Source: Chloroflexota bacterium
GTDB lineage: Bacteria; Desulfobacterota; Desulfuromonadia; Desulfuromonadales; Geopsychrobacteraceae
NCBI GenBank assembly: GCA_015222355.1
Contig: JADFVC010000315.1
Location: 1 to 7,014, forward strand
DNA: 7,014 nt
Direction: 5' to 3'
Each line of letters opens with the position of its first letter. The stretch's first letter is position 1. Under the pieces are notes generated by a model. It was not told where the DNA came from, searched no databases, and saw nothing but the letters and a program-made list of their open reading frames with translations. A program made the position numbers and the translations under genes. Positions 6,893 through 7,014 of this stretch are shown here, one piece after another.

Positions 6893-7014
6893 TGATGGCG
6901 TCGCAAAAAGTCCGCCCTCCGGCGTTGCAGCGGTTTTTCAGGATCTCGACATACCATATGTATGCCTTCGCCCCTGAAAAACCACTACGCCTTGTAGGTC
7001 GAAATTTTTGCTTA
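6893..7014. repeat. Long imperfect palindromic intergenic element (REP/MITE-like)
   Basis: Nested inverted repeats fold about 109 bases into one hairpin. The outer arms are GCAAAAA at 6903-6909 with TTTTTGC at 7005-7011. Next come the near-complementary segments 6913-6918 with 6996-7001 (five of six pairs) and GGCGT at 6921-6925 with ACGCC at 6987-6991. The central perfect 11-bp arm is GGTTTTTCAGG at 6932-6942 with CCTGAAAAACC at 6973-6983. Inside it CGA/TCG and CATAC/GTATG (6950-6954 with 6960-6964) close a CATAT loop. No open reading frame is apparent. The sequence resembles intergenic repeats I remember from Geobacter/Desulfuromonas-type genomes, but I could not check this. It begins within about 10 bases of the DUF2062 stop, so it may also end or stabilise the operon transcript. 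The right boundary may lie outside the window. Confidence 0.65.

Noticed and set aside
6520..6957. 145-codon minus-strand open frame overlapping the DUF2062 gene and the palindrome
   Set aside because: It runs antisense to DUF2062 hallmarks and starts inside the repeat element; its highly charged, low-quality translation looks like a shadow frame.
1..7014. CRISPR array, tRNA/rRNA genes, insertion sequences or a defence system
   Set aside because: I saw no regularly spaced direct repeats, no tRNA- or rRNA-like sequence, and no transposase, integrase or defence-type domains in any frame.

Overview
The window is an ordinary-looking bacterial chromosomal segment of about 50% GC. It carries five complete protein-coding genes and two structured non-coding stretches. 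Gene content (a B12-dependent ribonucleotide reductase with a C-terminal zinc ribbon, a PIN-PhoH protein, TsaD, a DUF2062 membrane protein and a distinct cysteine-desulfurase clade), together with the long palindromic repeat at the right edge, suggests a Desulfuromonadales/Geobacter-type deltaproteobacterium (Desulfobacterota). That is an inference from gene families and from remembered repeat sequences, not from a database search.

Layout: 1-131 is the region downstream of nrdJ, with a GC-rich hairpin. 132-2357 (minus strand) is nrdJ, encoding adenosylcobalamin-dependent class II ribonucleotide reductase. 2358-2842 is a 485-base divergent intergenic region. Its nrdJ-proximal half is AT-rich and holds a convincing nrdJ promoter with two NrdR-box-like operators; its right half holds a 15-bp stem-loop. 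From 2843 to 6885 four plus-strand genes follow with gaps of only 34, 32 and 11 bases, so they are probably one operon: a cysteine-desulfurase-family PLP enzyme, a PIN-PhoH RNase/ATPase, tsaD (tRNA t6A modification) and a DUF2062 inner-membrane protein. From about 6893 to the right edge lies a long imperfect palindrome that looks like a dispersed intergenic repeat.

How the genes relate: nrdJ supplies deoxynucleotides, and its promoter architecture points to repression by the (d)ATP-sensing regulator NrdR rather than to a cobalamin riboswitch. The plus-strand cluster combines a sulfur-mobilising PLP enzyme, a predicted RNA-cleaving ATPase and a universal tRNA modification enzyme. A shared theme of tRNA/RNA maintenance is possible but not proven. 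I did not find a clearly new multi-gene system here. The best second-look items are the tandem NrdR operators, the palindromic repeat and the intergenic stem-loop.
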